Below, piece after piece: positions 38,133 to 47,141 of a DNA stretch of 54,317 nucleotides. This DNA comes from Bombella pluederhausensis (lineage in GTDB: Bacteria; Pseudomonadota; Alphaproteobacteria; Acetobacterales; Acetobacteraceae), in assembly GCF_026385525.1 (NCBI RefSeq), contig NZ_JANIDY010000006.1, positions 1 through 54,317 on the forward strand, read 5' to 3'. The stretch's first letter is position 1. Each line of letters starts with the position of its first letter. The notes below the pieces were generated by a model. It was not told the origin of the DNA and searched no databases. It saw only the letters and a program-made list of their open reading frames with translations. The translations under genes were made by a program, and so were the position numbers.

Positions 38133-38570
38133 ATGGATACATCGCCCTCATCCACTCATTCTTCCCCTAGCCGGGGTGAGCGTCTACTTTCGGGCACCCA
38201 TTCACGCCGGCAGGGCGGAGCCATCGCTGTAGGGCGCGTCCTGCTCAATATTCTCTGGATTCTGGCGCATTTCCTGTTCAGTTTCCTCATCCAGCTGACA
38301 GAGCTTTTTGCACCGATCCTGCTCATTCTCGGCGCTGGCTGGTCCCTTCTGCCTCATCTCATTACCATGGCAACGGCTAATCTGGGCTCTCTGACAGAGG
38401 ACCAGCAGACGCATGACATTGTCAGCCATATCTCCCACACCATCCCCGATCAGCTCGTGATTGCCGGGCATATACTAACGCCGCACGGGCTGATAAAAGA
38501 TGGCCTGCTGCTCATGGCCATTGCCGCAGCCTCCTCCACGGCAGCAGCATGGCTAGCCCGGAGACTCTGA
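38133..38570 (+). CDS. small membrane protein upstream of ftsE
   Basis: A 145-residue protein with a Ser-rich N-terminus and about three hydrophobic helices (ILWILAHFLFSFLIQL, ILLILGAGWSLLPHLI, LLLMAIAAASSTAAAWLA). I do not recognise a family. Its end overlaps the ftsE frame by 22 bases, so it is the first gene of the ftsE-ftsX-ydcF-plsC cluster and its product may work with the FtsEX complex or in envelope synthesis. Confidence 0.6.
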   Translation: MDTSPSSTHSSPSRGERLLSGTHSRRQGGAIAVGRVLLNILWILAHFLFSFLIQLTELFAPILLILGAGWSLLPHLITMATANLGSLTEDQQTHDIVSHISHTIPDQLVIAGHILTPHGLIKDGLLLMAIAAASSTAAAWLARRL

Positions 38571-39340
38571 AACACACCTCCTATCCCGGCCCTTCCATGA
38601 TTATTCTGGAGCAGCTTCTCCTCCCCGCCAGTCCCGCCCTCATGCCAGAAGGGAAACAATCCCTTTCCCTGAAGGTGGAACGTGGTGAAACCCTCTGGGT
38701 GACTGGCCCGGCGGAATCCGGCAAGACGACCCTTCTGGATCATATCGCCCTCCGCCGCCGCAGTCTGGGCGGGGCCATGACCATCATGAATTATGATGCC
38801 GGCCCACGCATCAGAAAACGGACATGCCGGCTTCTCCAACAGCGCATCAGCTATGTGGACGCTGTTCCTATCTTCATGGAGCGCCTGACACTGGCGGATA
38901 ACATTGCCTTGCCGCTGGAGCTCAATCACTTCCATAAGACGGATATTCAGCGGGAAACGGAATCAATCTTGCGCTGGTTCGGTCTGGGGGCGCATGCCCA
39001 GTCATACCCAGCCACATTGAGCCAAACCATACGCCTGAAAGCAGCCTGCGCCAGGGCGCTCGTCACCCAGCCTTCCATCATTCTGGTTGATGAACCAGCC
39101 TTAACCCTCTGCCCTGACCTCCGGGACCAGCTTCTGACGACCATACAGAGCCTTGTGACAAACGGTGCCGCAGCCCTTCTGGCCACACAGGTGCCCCCAC
39201 CCCCAGACACACCTCTTGCAGGACGGGTCATTACCCTGCCTTGGCAGCCTGATCCTCCCTCCGGGGACGATATGCCTTCATTCCATGCTGGAAGCCCCCT
39301 GTCTCCACCCTCCCCTGAAGATAGAGGATTCTTCTCATGA
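38549..39340 (+). CDS. ftsE: FtsE-like ABC ATPase with an altered signature motif
   Basis: ATPase partner of FtsX, which regulates peptidoglycan hydrolysis at division. Walker A is GPAESGKTT and Walker B IILVDEP, but the ABC signature (normally LSGGEQQR) reads LSQTIRLK. There is a C-terminal Pro-rich extension of about 35 residues. The gene could also start at ATG 38597. It overlaps ftsX by 4 bases. The altered signature suggests low or no ATPase turnover, or a specialised pair; known FtsE proteins keep the motif. Confidence 0.78.
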   Translation: MASPETLKHTSYPGPSMIILEQLLLPASPALMPEGKQSLSLKVERGETLWVTGPAESGKTTLLDHIALRRRSLGGAMTIMNYDAGPRIRKRTCRLLQQRISYVDAVPIFMERLTLADNIALPLELNHFHKTDIQRETESILRWFGLGAHAQSYPATLSQTIRLKAACARALVTQPSIILVDEPALTLCPDLRDQLLTTIQSLVTNGAAALLATQVPPPPDTPLAGRVITLPWQPDPPSGDDMPSFHAGSPLSPPSPEDRGFFS

Positions 39341-40221
39341 AACGCCTGTCCCGTGCCACATGCTGGCCTTCACCATGGCCGCTACTCCTTGGGCTCTGTT
39401 TCGCCACATGGCTGATTGGTCTGGCACTGGCGCTCCCTTATGGAGTTGAGACTGCCATCCAACACTGGAAGGGCGAGCTAAACGACCATATCGTCATCGC
39501 CCTTCCCACCACCGAAGACAACGATGAAACAAGCCAGACCAAAGCCCTGCCGCAGGCGCTGGCATCCACCTTCCCCGGAACAGGCGTAACCCGCCTGCCC
39601 GACCATGACGTTGCTCAGATACTGGCAAACTGGTCAGCCCCGTGGAATGGCCCCCTTCCGACACTCATCACTCTGTATTACCGTGGAGACGTCTCAGCGC
39701 TGACAGGGTTCGTCCATAAATATGCGCCAGAGGCCATCATCATTCCGCCGCCGCCGCAACAGGCAAAACTCGCCCCGCTGATGACCAGCCTGCATGAAGC
39801 TGCCCGTCATGGAGCCTTTGCTGCCGGATTTGCCGCAGCCCTGCTCATACCGGCATTGCTCTATCTGGGGGCCCGTACCACGGCATTAGCCAATGCCAGC
39901 CAGCAAGCCCTATTGCCCCAACTAGGAGGGCGGCCTTCATCCCTGCATCATATTCTGGCGCGGCGCATGGCACTTATCGCCTTTCTGGGCAGCCTTGCCG
40001 GGTTGGTCCTGCTTCTGCCTGCTCTAGCCCTCCTTGTCTCCACCCTGCGCCCCCTGCTGCGCCTGCCGCCTTTCACGGGGCTTTCATCCGCTTTTATCCC
40101 TGACCTGTTTCTTCCCCGCCCGTTTCTTGGCATGATTGGCCTTCTGCCCTTCCTTATTGCGGTCCTTAGCTGGGGAATGGTGCATCTGGTCTGTAGCCTT
40201 CAGGGACGCAAAACATCATGA
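39337..40221 (+). CDS. ftsX: FtsX-like permease
   Basis: 294 residues with the FtsX layout: one N-terminal membrane helix (about 16-36), a periplasmic domain to about 155, then three helices (about 160-185, 207-235, 265-285). The periplasmic domain binds hydrolase activators in other species. It overlaps ftsE and the next gene by 4 bases each, so the cluster is tightly coupled. Confidence 0.82.
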   Translation: MKRLSRATCWPSPWPLLLGLCFATWLIGLALALPYGVETAIQHWKGELNDHIVIALPTTEDNDETSQTKALPQALASTFPGTGVTRLPDHDVAQILANWSAPWNGPLPTLITLYYRGDVSALTGFVHKYAPEAIIIPPPPQQAKLAPLMTSLHEAARHGAFAAGFAAALLIPALLYLGARTTALANASQQALLPQLGGRPSSLHHILARRMALIAFLGSLAGLVLLLPALALLVSTLRPLLRLPPFTGLSSAFIPDLFLPRPFLGMIGLLPFLIAVLSWGMVHLVCSLQGRKTS

Positions 40222-40886
40222 AATGGTCGGGCATTCATGTCTGGTCCTTCATTTCTGCCAGCCTGACCATAATGCTCTGGGTTCTGCTCGGCAGTTTCAT
40301 CTATTTCTGTGCCGATGCCCTGCGCCCTTCCCCGGACCTGCATGCCATTCCCGCTGACTGTGATGGGATCGTGGCTCTTACCGGAGGGCGAAACCGCATT
40401 GAAGCCGGGATCACCCTGCTGAAACAACAGCCCCAAAGGCTGCTTCTCATCTCCGGCGTGTCGCCTCATACAGAGCTGAGCCACATTCTGGCCGCCATTG
40501 ATGCAGGGCCTCTCTCTCCTGACCTGACGAAGCAGATCAGCCTTGGCCATCAGGCAGCCACCACCATCGGCAATGCATGGGAAACCGCCCAATGGGCCCA
40601 GCAGAAAAAACTGCATCACCTCATACTCGTTACGGCAGGGTATCACATGCGCCGCTCTCTGCTGGAGTTCCACGACATTGCGCCCCAGCTCCGCCTTACA
40701 CCTTACTGGGTACAACCCCCAGCCATGAATACACCTTTCCACCCACACACGCTGATCCTGATGGTCAGCCAGTATGGCAAGCTGGTTGGTGCTCTACTCC
40801 GCATTGTTGTTTCCCATCAGCGGGAGCATGTGCAGGAAGGATTCCGCTCCCCTTCATCCACAGCCTCACAGACAGCCCCGACCTGA
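40218..40886 (+). CDS. YdcF-like DUF218 membrane protein
   Basis: 222-residue protein with one N-terminal membrane helix (about 10-32) and a DUF218 domain: DGIVALTGGRNRIEAGITLL, RLLLISGV, TIGNAWETAQWA, HHLILVTAGYHMRRSLLEF. Relatives (SanA, ElyC, YdcF) act in envelope homeostasis and lipid-carrier metabolism. It overlaps ftsX by 4 bases. Confidence 0.85.
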   Translation: MKWSGIHVWSFISASLTIMLWVLLGSFIYFCADALRPSPDLHAIPADCDGIVALTGGRNRIEAGITLLKQQPQRLLLISGVSPHTELSHILAAIDAGPLSPDLTKQISLGHQAATTIGNAWETAQWAQQKKLHHLILVTAGYHMRRSLLEFHDIAPQLRLTPYWVQPPAMNTPFHPHTLILMVSQYGKLVGALLRIVVSHQREHVQEGFRSPSSTASQTAPT

Positions 40887-40950
40887 TTTACCACCCGCCC
40901 TGATCTTTTCCCTTGCCCTGAATGCAGGTTCTGCGCCATGGACATCTATT

Positions 40951-41709
40951 ATGATGAGTCTGATCCGCGGCAGCCTGTTCAATCTATATCTCCTGATTCT
41001 GACCCTCATCATGGGGGTCTTTGCCTTTCCCATCCGCCTGCTCAGCCGGCGGGATGCAGCGCTTGGCTATGCCAAGCTTTGGGCTCGTGCTGTCCTGTGG
41101 GGGTTGGAAACGCTCTGTGGTGTTCGCATCGTTATAAGCGGGCAGGACAATCTCCCGGATGGGCCTGCCCTGATTGCATCACAGCATCAGTCCTTCTTTG
41201 ATGGCTTTGTGTGGATGAACATCGTTTCCCTTCCAGCCTATGTCATCAAAAAGGAACTGACATCCATTCCGTTCGTAGGCCCCATGCTCATCCTTAGTGG
41301 GATGATCCCCGTAGACCGCTCTGGCGGCTCTCAGGCATTGCGGGGCATGATGGATGCTGTGGCTAAAGCGCAAAATGCTGGGCGGCAGATCATCATCTTT
41401 CCACAAGGCACACGGACCCGCCCCGGAGAACGGGTACCATTGCAGAATGGGGTTATTGCTCTGGCTCGACAGGCTACCGCTCCCATTATTCCCGTTGTGA
41501 CCAATTCCGGCCTGTTCTGGCCTCATTCTCATTGGCGTAAATATCCGGGTACTCTGAAGGTCGTTATTGGTAAGCCCCTCGCTGCGGATACGAAAGGACG
41601 GGCACTTATTCCGGCCATAGATGCCGCATGGCAGACACTCTGCAAAGAACATGACCTGCCCTATGAGCCTGTGGAAAACTCTGTGGATGTGAAGACGGTT
41701 TCTCAGTAA
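40951..41709 (+). CDS. plsC: 1-acyl-sn-glycerol-3-phosphate acyltransferase
   Basis: Transfers the second acyl chain in phospholipid synthesis. About 252 residues with an N-terminal membrane helix. The HX4D motif appears with an early His (SQHQSFFDG), then FPQGTRTRPGE. I chose ATG 40951 with GGA 8 bases upstream; the open frame runs further up (40774) but overlaps the ydcF-like gene. Sits 64 bases after that gene; FtsEX, YdcF and PlsC together point to coordinated envelope growth. Confidence 0.9.
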   Translation: MMSLIRGSLFNLYLLILTLIMGVFAFPIRLLSRRDAALGYAKLWARAVLWGLETLCGVRIVISGQDNLPDGPALIASQHQSFFDGFVWMNIVSLPAYVIKKELTSIPFVGPMLILSGMIPVDRSGGSQALRGMMDAVAKAQNAGRQIIIFPQGTRTRPGERVPLQNGVIALARQATAPIIPVVTNSGLFWPHSHWRKYPGTLKVVIGKPLAADTKGRALIPAIDAAWQTLCKEHDLPYEPVENSVDVKTVSQ

Positions 41710-41930
41710 TCATTCCCCCTCATGGAGTAATGAGGGGATAGAGAATGGAGGATCGTTCTGCTACCTGAAACCACAACCATATGAAATATAAGGCGTTTTG
41801 CAGGGGTTATGCTCTTTTTCTTTGTTAGTTATTTTTTAATATATTGGCATGATTACTGTATAAGGCAAGAAACACCTGCTGGGGACAAAATAACGAATAG
41901 TCCATTACGTTACAGAGGGGGTGCCGGAGC
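41710..41930. other. AT-rich intergenic stretch after plsC
   Basis: Contains an 8-bp inverted repeat (41716-41723, 41730-41737) just after plsC without a T run, and an AT-rich part around 41810-41870 that probably holds the promoter of the next gene. I could not place clear boxes. Confidence 0.4.
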
Positions 41931-43136
41931 ATGACCAGAACCCGCCGCCATTTCATTCTAGCCCTCACCCTTCTTCTCATCGCCCTCATAGGGGGAAGCT
42001 GGGGGGCTTACCTCCATACACAGACCGTACTCTCCCGCCAGCTGGCACATCTGGCAACACAATCCCTTCCTTCAGATGGCCCTACGCCAACCCTCTCCAT
42101 TCAGAACTCACAAGCGAGTGGCTGGCCCTTTGGCGCATGGAGAACACTATACGGTGTAGCATTCCATACACATCTTAATGGTGCGGACCTCGCCGGAGCC
42201 ACACCCACCCTGAGGCTCGGAGGGAATTGGCTGGACTGGGCACTCGCCCTGACAACACGACAGGAACTTCCTCTACAGCTTCCGCAAGGCATCATTCTGC
42301 GCATGGTCCGGCATGGTAAAAGCCTGACCCTACACATGAACAAGACCCGCCTGCGCATTAGCCGGGACAGCATACCCTGCCCGCCTACGGCTCTATGCCC
42401 TCATGGGACGCTACCCCTGTACCGAGCCCATTTTCACATTGCCGGGCTGGAACTCGCATCATCCCGCCTCCCCTATAGGCTGACCTTGCTTCACATTGCT
42501 GGAATGATCCGTTTTGCGCCGCAATCCCTCTCTCATCCGGACCCGGCCTTGCAAAATAGAGCTCTCCTTTCTGCCGCCCTCACAGCAGAGGAACTACGCT
42601 ATCCATCCTCATGGCTACAGAATTTTCGGATACGGAATGTCAGCAGCAAATTTGCTCTTTTGCCCTATGCTGCCTCTCCCATGCCTCCTCAGCTCCATAA
42701 GGACCCTGACCCAACCGACCATGAGAACGACAATAACCCCGCATGGCCAGACATTTCCCTACGTTTGCGTGTGCATGAGCTAAGTGCAACCATTCATCCA
42801 TCAACCCAGACAGAACAGGAAGCCCCTCCGCCACATATTTCTCTTGGTGGAGACTTATATGTTCCAGCTTTTTCCGGCATGATCTCCGTCAGTCTGACCA
42901 ACTGGCAAGGCCCATTGCATGGTTTCCTTACAAGTGCATGGTTTCAGCATAATATCCCTCCCAGCACACAATCCCTGCTTGATGACATGATGAACAGTCC
43001 CCGTATGCTGTCCCTCGCCAGCCATCCTCTGACAGTGACCATTCCACTGGATCACGGCGTCCCACCGGGTCTTTCTTCGGAACGGCTGCAGACACTTTAT
43101 GACCGCCTTCATCAACTGGCTCCGTCCCGCCCATGA
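41931..43136 (+). CDS. DUF2125-like membrane-anchored protein
   Basis: 401 residues: one N-terminal membrane helix (about 8-28), then a long periplasmic domain rich in beta-type segments and GXPF/W patterns (SGWPFGAWRTLYGV, TLRLGGNWLDWAL) that resembles DUF2125, a family of unknown function common in alphaproteobacteria. GAGGGGG lies 9 bases before the ATG. It overlaps the NrtR-like gene by 4 bases. Confidence 0.65.
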   Translation: MTRTRRHFILALTLLLIALIGGSWGAYLHTQTVLSRQLAHLATQSLPSDGPTPTLSIQNSQASGWPFGAWRTLYGVAFHTHLNGADLAGATPTLRLGGNWLDWALALTTRQELPLQLPQGIILRMVRHGKSLTLHMNKTRLRISRDSIPCPPTALCPHGTLPLYRAHFHIAGLELASSRLPYRLTLLHIAGMIRFAPQSLSHPDPALQNRALLSAALTAEELRYPSSWLQNFRIRNVSSKFALLPYAASPMPPQLHKDPDPTDHENDNNPAWPDISLRLRVHELSATIHPSTQTEQEAPPPHISLGGDLYVPAFSGMISVSLTNWQGPLHGFLTSAWFQHNIPPSTQSLLDDMMNSPRMLSLASHPLTVTIPLDHGVPPGLSSERLQTLYDRLHQLAPSRP

Positions 43137-43990
43137 CCTTTAAAAGCCTCTGCCCAACCGACCTTATCACCGTTCTAATGACCCTTGGGGATGATGCCCC
43201 TCATGTTGCCCTGCTGCGCCACGACCAGAACACACCAACCTTTGAAGAAAGTCATCATTCCTTGCAGAAGCGTCTCTGCCATTGGGCAGAAACGCTGACA
43301 CACTGCCCCATTGGCCATATGGAGCAGCTTTACACATTCAGCTCTTTCCCCAATCAGGGCCAGACGCCGCATATTCATATTACTTATCTGGCACTCAGCT
43401 CCAACCATCCTCGATCCTGCCATGGATCGCTTTATCATCATTTCCCATGGGAAGACCGCCGCAGCGAGAGCGGAAACCAAAAACTGGCACGGTTCATCAC
43501 GAAAATTGAGCAATGGGCTTCCGGCCATGAGGAGCGTCAGAGCCGCATTGCGCCAGCCTTTGGGCTGTATGAACTGCCATGGGATGATACCCGTGTGCTG
43601 GAACGGTATGAACTGCTCTGGGAGTCTGGACTTGTACCCCGTTCCATCCCGGCGGACGATGCTACAGACGGTGACAACCGCCGCCTTCTGGCCACGGCTC
43701 TTTCCCGCCTGCGGGCTCGTATCCGCTACAGCCCTGCCGTTTTTGAACTGCTCCCGAAGGCTTTCACGCTCTTGCAGCTACAGCAGGCCATGGAGACAGT
43801 ATCTGGCCGCCTTATGCACAAGCCCAACTTCCGCCGCCTTGTGCTGCACCAGAAACTTGTGAAAGAAACCGGCACCTATGACCGCTCCACCGTAGGACGC
43901 CCCGCCCGCCTATACCATTTCCGCCCGACTGCCATGGCGTCATGTTATCTGGAAGCAGCGTTTCTGCCACTGGAAACGCCTACCCCCTGA
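43133..43990 (+). CDS. NrtR-like regulator with a degenerate Nudix domain
   Basis: 285-residue protein with NrtR architecture: an N-terminal Nudix-like domain (residues about 8-150) and a C-terminal winged helix (FELLPKAFTLLQLQQAMETV, NFRRLVLHQKLV, GRPARLYHF). NrtR regulators sense ADP-ribose or related metabolites and control NAD metabolism. The Nudix box (GX5EX7REUXEEXGU) is not recognisable; EQLYTFSSF is the only clear remnant of the family core, so catalysis is unlikely. Coupled (ATGA) to the DUF2125-like gene. The target genes are not in view. Converges on the toxin region 9 bases away. Confidence 0.72.
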   Translation: MTFKSLCPTDLITVLMTLGDDAPHVALLRHDQNTPTFEESHHSLQKRLCHWAETLTHCPIGHMEQLYTFSSFPNQGQTPHIHITYLALSSNHPRSCHGSLYHHFPWEDRRSESGNQKLARFITKIEQWASGHEERQSRIAPAFGLYELPWDDTRVLERYELLWESGLVPRSIPADDATDGDNRRLLATALSRLRARIRYSPAVFELLPKAFTLLQLQQAMETVSGRLMHKPNFRRLVLHQKLVKETGTYDRSTVGRPARLYHFRPTAMASCYLEAAFLPLETPTP

Positions 43991-43999
43991 TTGCCTGTC

Positions 44000-44329
44000 T
44001 TAGACGTTATGAAACTTCAAAGAAACAGACCCGTTCTTGGGAAAAGTCATCGTAAATTTGTCCCAATTTCCCTGACCAGACTCCTGCATGAGCTTATGAA
44101 GTGCCGGCACAGCCACAGAGACCTGTCCCAAAGCCTGCTCGGTGAGCGGACAATGAAAAATCTTTCCATCCAGCTCATAGTGAAAACTCGACCCGACAGA
44201 ATAACCCCCACTCTCCGATGTCTCGTATGAGAACTCGCACTCCGCCTTATCGAAGTCACCCTCAATGCTAGAAAGCATCGCTCCGTAGAGGGCATCCATA
44301 ATTTCCCTCTGTTTCATAAAAGAAAGCAT
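44000..44329 (-). CDS. candidate YezG/DUF600-like immunity protein, second copy
   Basis: A 109-residue acidic protein. Its pattern (FSYETSESGGYSVGSSFHYE, then NWDKFTMTFPKNGSVSLKF at the end) resembles DUF600/YezG, the immunity family that protects against YeeF-type nucleases. It is the last gene of the minus-strand toxin region, 48 bases after the first candidate immunity gene. GGAGGAG lies upstream of ATG 44329. The low sequence similarity makes the assignment tentative. Confidence 0.55.
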   Translation of the reverse strand: MLSFMKQREIMDALYGAMLSSIEGDFDKAECEFSYETSESGGYSVGSSFHYELDGKIFHCPLTEQALGQVSVAVPALHKLMQESGQGNWDKFTMTFPKNGSVSLKFHNV

Positions 44330-44377
44330 ATAGTCAGCTCCTCCCCGAAAATATTACATACCAGAAAAACTATCTTT

Positions 44378-44767
44378 TTAGATAGAAAATTCATGTTGCA
44401 TATGCCCTCCCGGAGGAGAGTCATAAAAAAATCTTATAGATAATCTTCCATTTTTATATATTGTAATAACCATATAATCCCAAAATTTGCCTACCATACT
44501 CTGCATTTTACTATTAATCATAGGAAGTTCTTTCCTTCTTAAAGAGGAGATATCTCCTTCATAGACATCCCTAAATCCTATTGATTTTTTAACTCCGTCT
44601 ACAAAATAAACAAAACAAAATCCCGTTCCTATACATTCGTTATTTTCAAAATAAGTATTCGACAACAAACAAACCGCATCACAACTATTATTTAAAAGAA
44701 AGGATTTTAAAGATTTTATTACAATATCAACAAAATTATCCAAATCTGGACTACTTTTTAGATTCAT
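44378..44767 (-). CDS. candidate immunity protein for the orphan nuclease toxin
   Basis: A 129-residue AT-rich gene. ATG 44767 has GAGGAG 7 bases upstream and lies inside the last codons of the orphan toxin gene, a coupling typical of toxin-immunity pairs. The protein ends in FWDYMVITIYKNGRLSIRFF, which resembles the C-terminus of YezG/DUF600 immunity proteins. The toxin it follows carries a YeeF-like nuclease domain, the usual partner of YezG. Confidence 0.62.
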   Translation of the reverse strand: MNLKSSPDLDNFVDIVIKSLKSFLLNNSCDAVCLLSNTYFENNECIGTGFCFVYFVDGVKKSIGFRDVYEGDISSLRRKELPMINSKMQSMVGKFWDYMVITIYKNGRLSIRFFYDSPPGGHMQHEFSI

Positions 44768-46544
44768 TTTTCCACTCCTCATCATAAGCATTTCCATTAA
44801 CCGTATACTCAACATGCACAACCTCAGGTCTGGAATTACTTTCCTGCCCCTCTGGCCGTCCGAACTGTACCTTCACAGGTCCTACACGATCACCATTTTG
44901 CAAGGCCTTACGAAGACTATTCTCCCATATCCTATACCCACTATTATTAAACTGCTTATTCTGCGGAAACAGATTGAATCTATGACACGTACCCCCGAGG
45001 CTACAAGCCTGTATATGTCCCCCCACATCGTCAGGTAAACCTTCAAGTCCAACTTGTCTCTGTCTGTTATCACGCGGCATTTTCTGGTCAATTGGGATAT
45101 AGGTTATTTCCTCAACACGCCCATACTGATTTGTCCTGAAATATTCGCCCTCGCCAAAATGCACTTCGGCATTTTTTGGAAGGTTATTTAGTATAGAATA
45201 AGAAGAACTCCCTCTAGCAGCCTCTAATAAGTCAACTGTCAACAGGACCTTACCATCCTTTGTAACGCCTCCCAATGGATAGTTATAAAAACTACCTTTC
45301 GGAAATAGGTTACTAACCTGCTCATCAACAGCTCTACCAATATTCGTATGGTATTGTGGATCCAATAGTCCTTCAATCGTACCATCATGCTGCCCTAAAG
45401 AAGCACCACCAGAAAGATCATACGAATTCACATTCTTCAAAGTTGGAAGATAAAAGTACTTATCCTTAACAACAAAATACTGACCATTTGGAGAGCGAAA
45501 GACCGTATCTCCATTCATATCTGTCAGAACATGCCCTTCTGCATTAGAAACAGCCTCGTATCGTACACCATTACCACCTTCTAGGGCGATAGTACTCTCT
45601 GGCGTTCCATCCGACAGTGTACTGTTCCATGCTTTGGCGCCCGCTGGCAGGTCCTTATCCTCTATAACCTGTCCGGGGCTATAACTGGGGCTCTTTTTCT
45701 GAAGCTCAGCAGTCAATACTGCCGCATCTCCTTCAAAATCATCCCTTTTCTTTTGCGCCTGATTATACTGCTGGATGGCCGAAGCTGCTGCGGCACCGTT
45801 CAGAACATTAACTGTACTACTGCCCGGCCCAGCTACCAGACCGCCCACAGCTCCCGCCGCACTGGCAATGCCGTTGCTCAACAGGTTCATCAGGCTGTCA
45901 TGCAGCTTCGCCTGTGAGCCATATCCACCACTCGACTGGCCGGTCAGGGCCGTAGCCATGCTGTCCGCCCAGTTACGGGTCGCCCCGGACACAATCGTCC
46001 CGGCAAATACACTTGCTGCGGCAGCGCCAACATTCCCCCCTGTTCCGGTGGCTACGGCAGCATTGCCACCGGCCTCCAGCAAGGCACGGGCCCAGTTATT
46101 CGTGGCACTACGCTCATCAAAGCCTGGTACGCCATGACTAAAGAGCTCGTCTGAAACACGCCCCATGACCTCCCCAACCAGCTGTGTCCCCAGCTGGCTG
46201 GCCTGCATCTGGTTCTGAAGCTTCTGCGCATCAAACTTATTGTCCAGCGCCCCATTCGCATGGGCAACATCACGGCTTAGATCACCAGAAATACTGGTCG
46301 TATTGATGGTGATGTTATCACTGACAGCGGAATGGCTGACTGTTCTCTCATTATGGTCACGGCCACCGCCCAGCAGCGACATCGAGTTCGCCGCCATGCC
46401 CTGACCAACCTGCCCCAGCCAGCTATGGGCATCACCCTGCCCCGCTCCCCCAAAACTCCCCTGAAAACCGGCACTCTCAAGCTGCCAGCGTGATATGTTC
46501 TCAAGGTTCTGTGCCGTCAGGCTGCCACCGGCCGTACGGGTCAC
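44751..46544 (-). CDS. orphan CdiA C-terminal module with YeeF-like endonuclease toxin
   Basis: A 597-codon frame (GTG start, no Shine-Dalgarno) that is the 3' part of a CdiA/hemagglutinin gene without signal peptide, TPS domain or repeats. Residues 9-125 are nearly identical to the intact CdiA; then a diverged Ala/Gly-rich pretoxin region (to about 290) and a unique C-terminal toxin. The last 130 residues match the DNA/RNA non-specific endonuclease (NS_2) type found in B. subtilis YeeF: LPDDVGGHIQAC (catalytic His), then FNLFPQNKQFNNSGYRIWE. It probably cannot be secreted by itself; it is a silent cassette that recombination could fuse to a functional CdiA stalk. Confidence 0.75.
   Translation of the reverse strand: MTRTAGGSLTAQNLENISRWQLESAGFQGSFGGAGQGDAHSWLGQVGQGMAANSMSLLGGGRDHNERTVSHSAVSDNITINTTSISGDLSRDVAHANGALDNKFDAQKLQNQMQASQLGTQLVGEVMGRVSDELFSHGVPGFDERSATNNWARALLEAGGNAAVATGTGGNVGAAAASVFAGTIVSGATRNWADSMATALTGQSSGGYGSQAKLHDSLMNLLSNGIASAAGAVGGLVAGPGSSTVNVLNGAAAASAIQQYNQAQKKRDDFEGDAAVLTAELQKKSPSYSPGQVIEDKDLPAGAKAWNSTLSDGTPESTIALEGGNGVRYEAVSNAEGHVLTDMNGDTVFRSPNGQYFVVKDKYFYLPTLKNVNSYDLSGGASLGQHDGTIEGLLDPQYHTNIGRAVDEQVSNLFPKGSFYNYPLGGVTKDGKVLLTVDLLEAARGSSSYSILNNLPKNAEVHFGEGEYFRTNQYGRVEEITYIPIDQKMPRDNRQRQVGLEGLPDDVGGHIQACSLGGTCHRFNLFPQNKQFNNSGYRIWENSLRKALQNGDRVGPVKVQFGRPEGQESNSRPEVVHVEYTVNGNAYDEEWKNESKK
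46170..46526 (-). repeat. near-identical 357-bp block shared with the intact cdiA (copy 1)
   Basis: Aligns without gaps to 51113-51469, same orientation. It encodes the conserved segment before the variable C-termini. The block ends at AGGCTGCC, where a 219-bp deletion begins relative to the intact gene. Confidence 0.8.
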
Positions 46545-47062
46545 ACTATGATAATCATAGCTGTTCTGCGGGCTGGTGATCTCAAGCTGGGCCGCACGTT
46601 GCTGCCACCAGGATGCAGCGTGATGCTGTTGCTGGCTGTCAGGGTCGTATCGGCCGCCGTGGCCTGACGGCTCTCCTGTTTCTGGCTCTGATGGCTGCCT
46701 CCAGCCGTAATCCCGAAGCCTGTCTGCGACCCGCCAAGCTCATATTAGGCACCAATGGAAGTACTGATCTGTTTCTGCATCAGATAACTGTTCACCCTGT
46801 CCCAGCCAGCCTGAAGGCTAATATCCTTCCGGGCATCAAGGATCATAGCCTTGGCAGAAAGATGGGCGGCTATGGCGCTGATTGACCCATCATCCGCCAC
46901 ATCTGGATGATCCCCACAGGCCAGATTGTCAGCGCCCCGTGCCAGCATGTAAGTGGCCTAACAGCCATTCATGAGGAGCACAAGGCTACTACCCTTGCCC
47001 TAGGCCTTACTGGCAGCCACAGCCGACTGAACAGCCTGACCCACAATGCTCGCCATATTCTA
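46545..47062 (-). pseudogene. decayed cdiA fragment upstream of the orphan toxin
   Basis: Still aligns with cdiA 51690-52400 but contains stops (for example TAA replacing a codon near 46744 and TAG near 46955), a frameshifting deletion near 46595-46600, and an in-frame 150-bp deletion at a CACGGGCCA direct repeat (52120-52128 and 52270-52278 in the intact gene). No expression as a functional protein is expected. Confidence 0.8.
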
Positions 47063-47141
47063 GAGTTACTGGAACCTGACGCCAATCAGCATGTAATCAT
47101 TGTGATATAAGAAATAATATACCTATATCTCTAATAAGAAC

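Noticed and set aside
40774-40950. Upstream extension of plsC
   Set aside because: It overlaps the ydcF-like gene by over 100 bases in another frame and lacks a membrane-protein-like sequence.
46613-46885. Plus-strand open frame across the decayed cdiA fragment (and its twins around 51479-53137)
   Set aside because: It is the antisense shadow of cdiA sequence; the codon pattern follows the minus strand.
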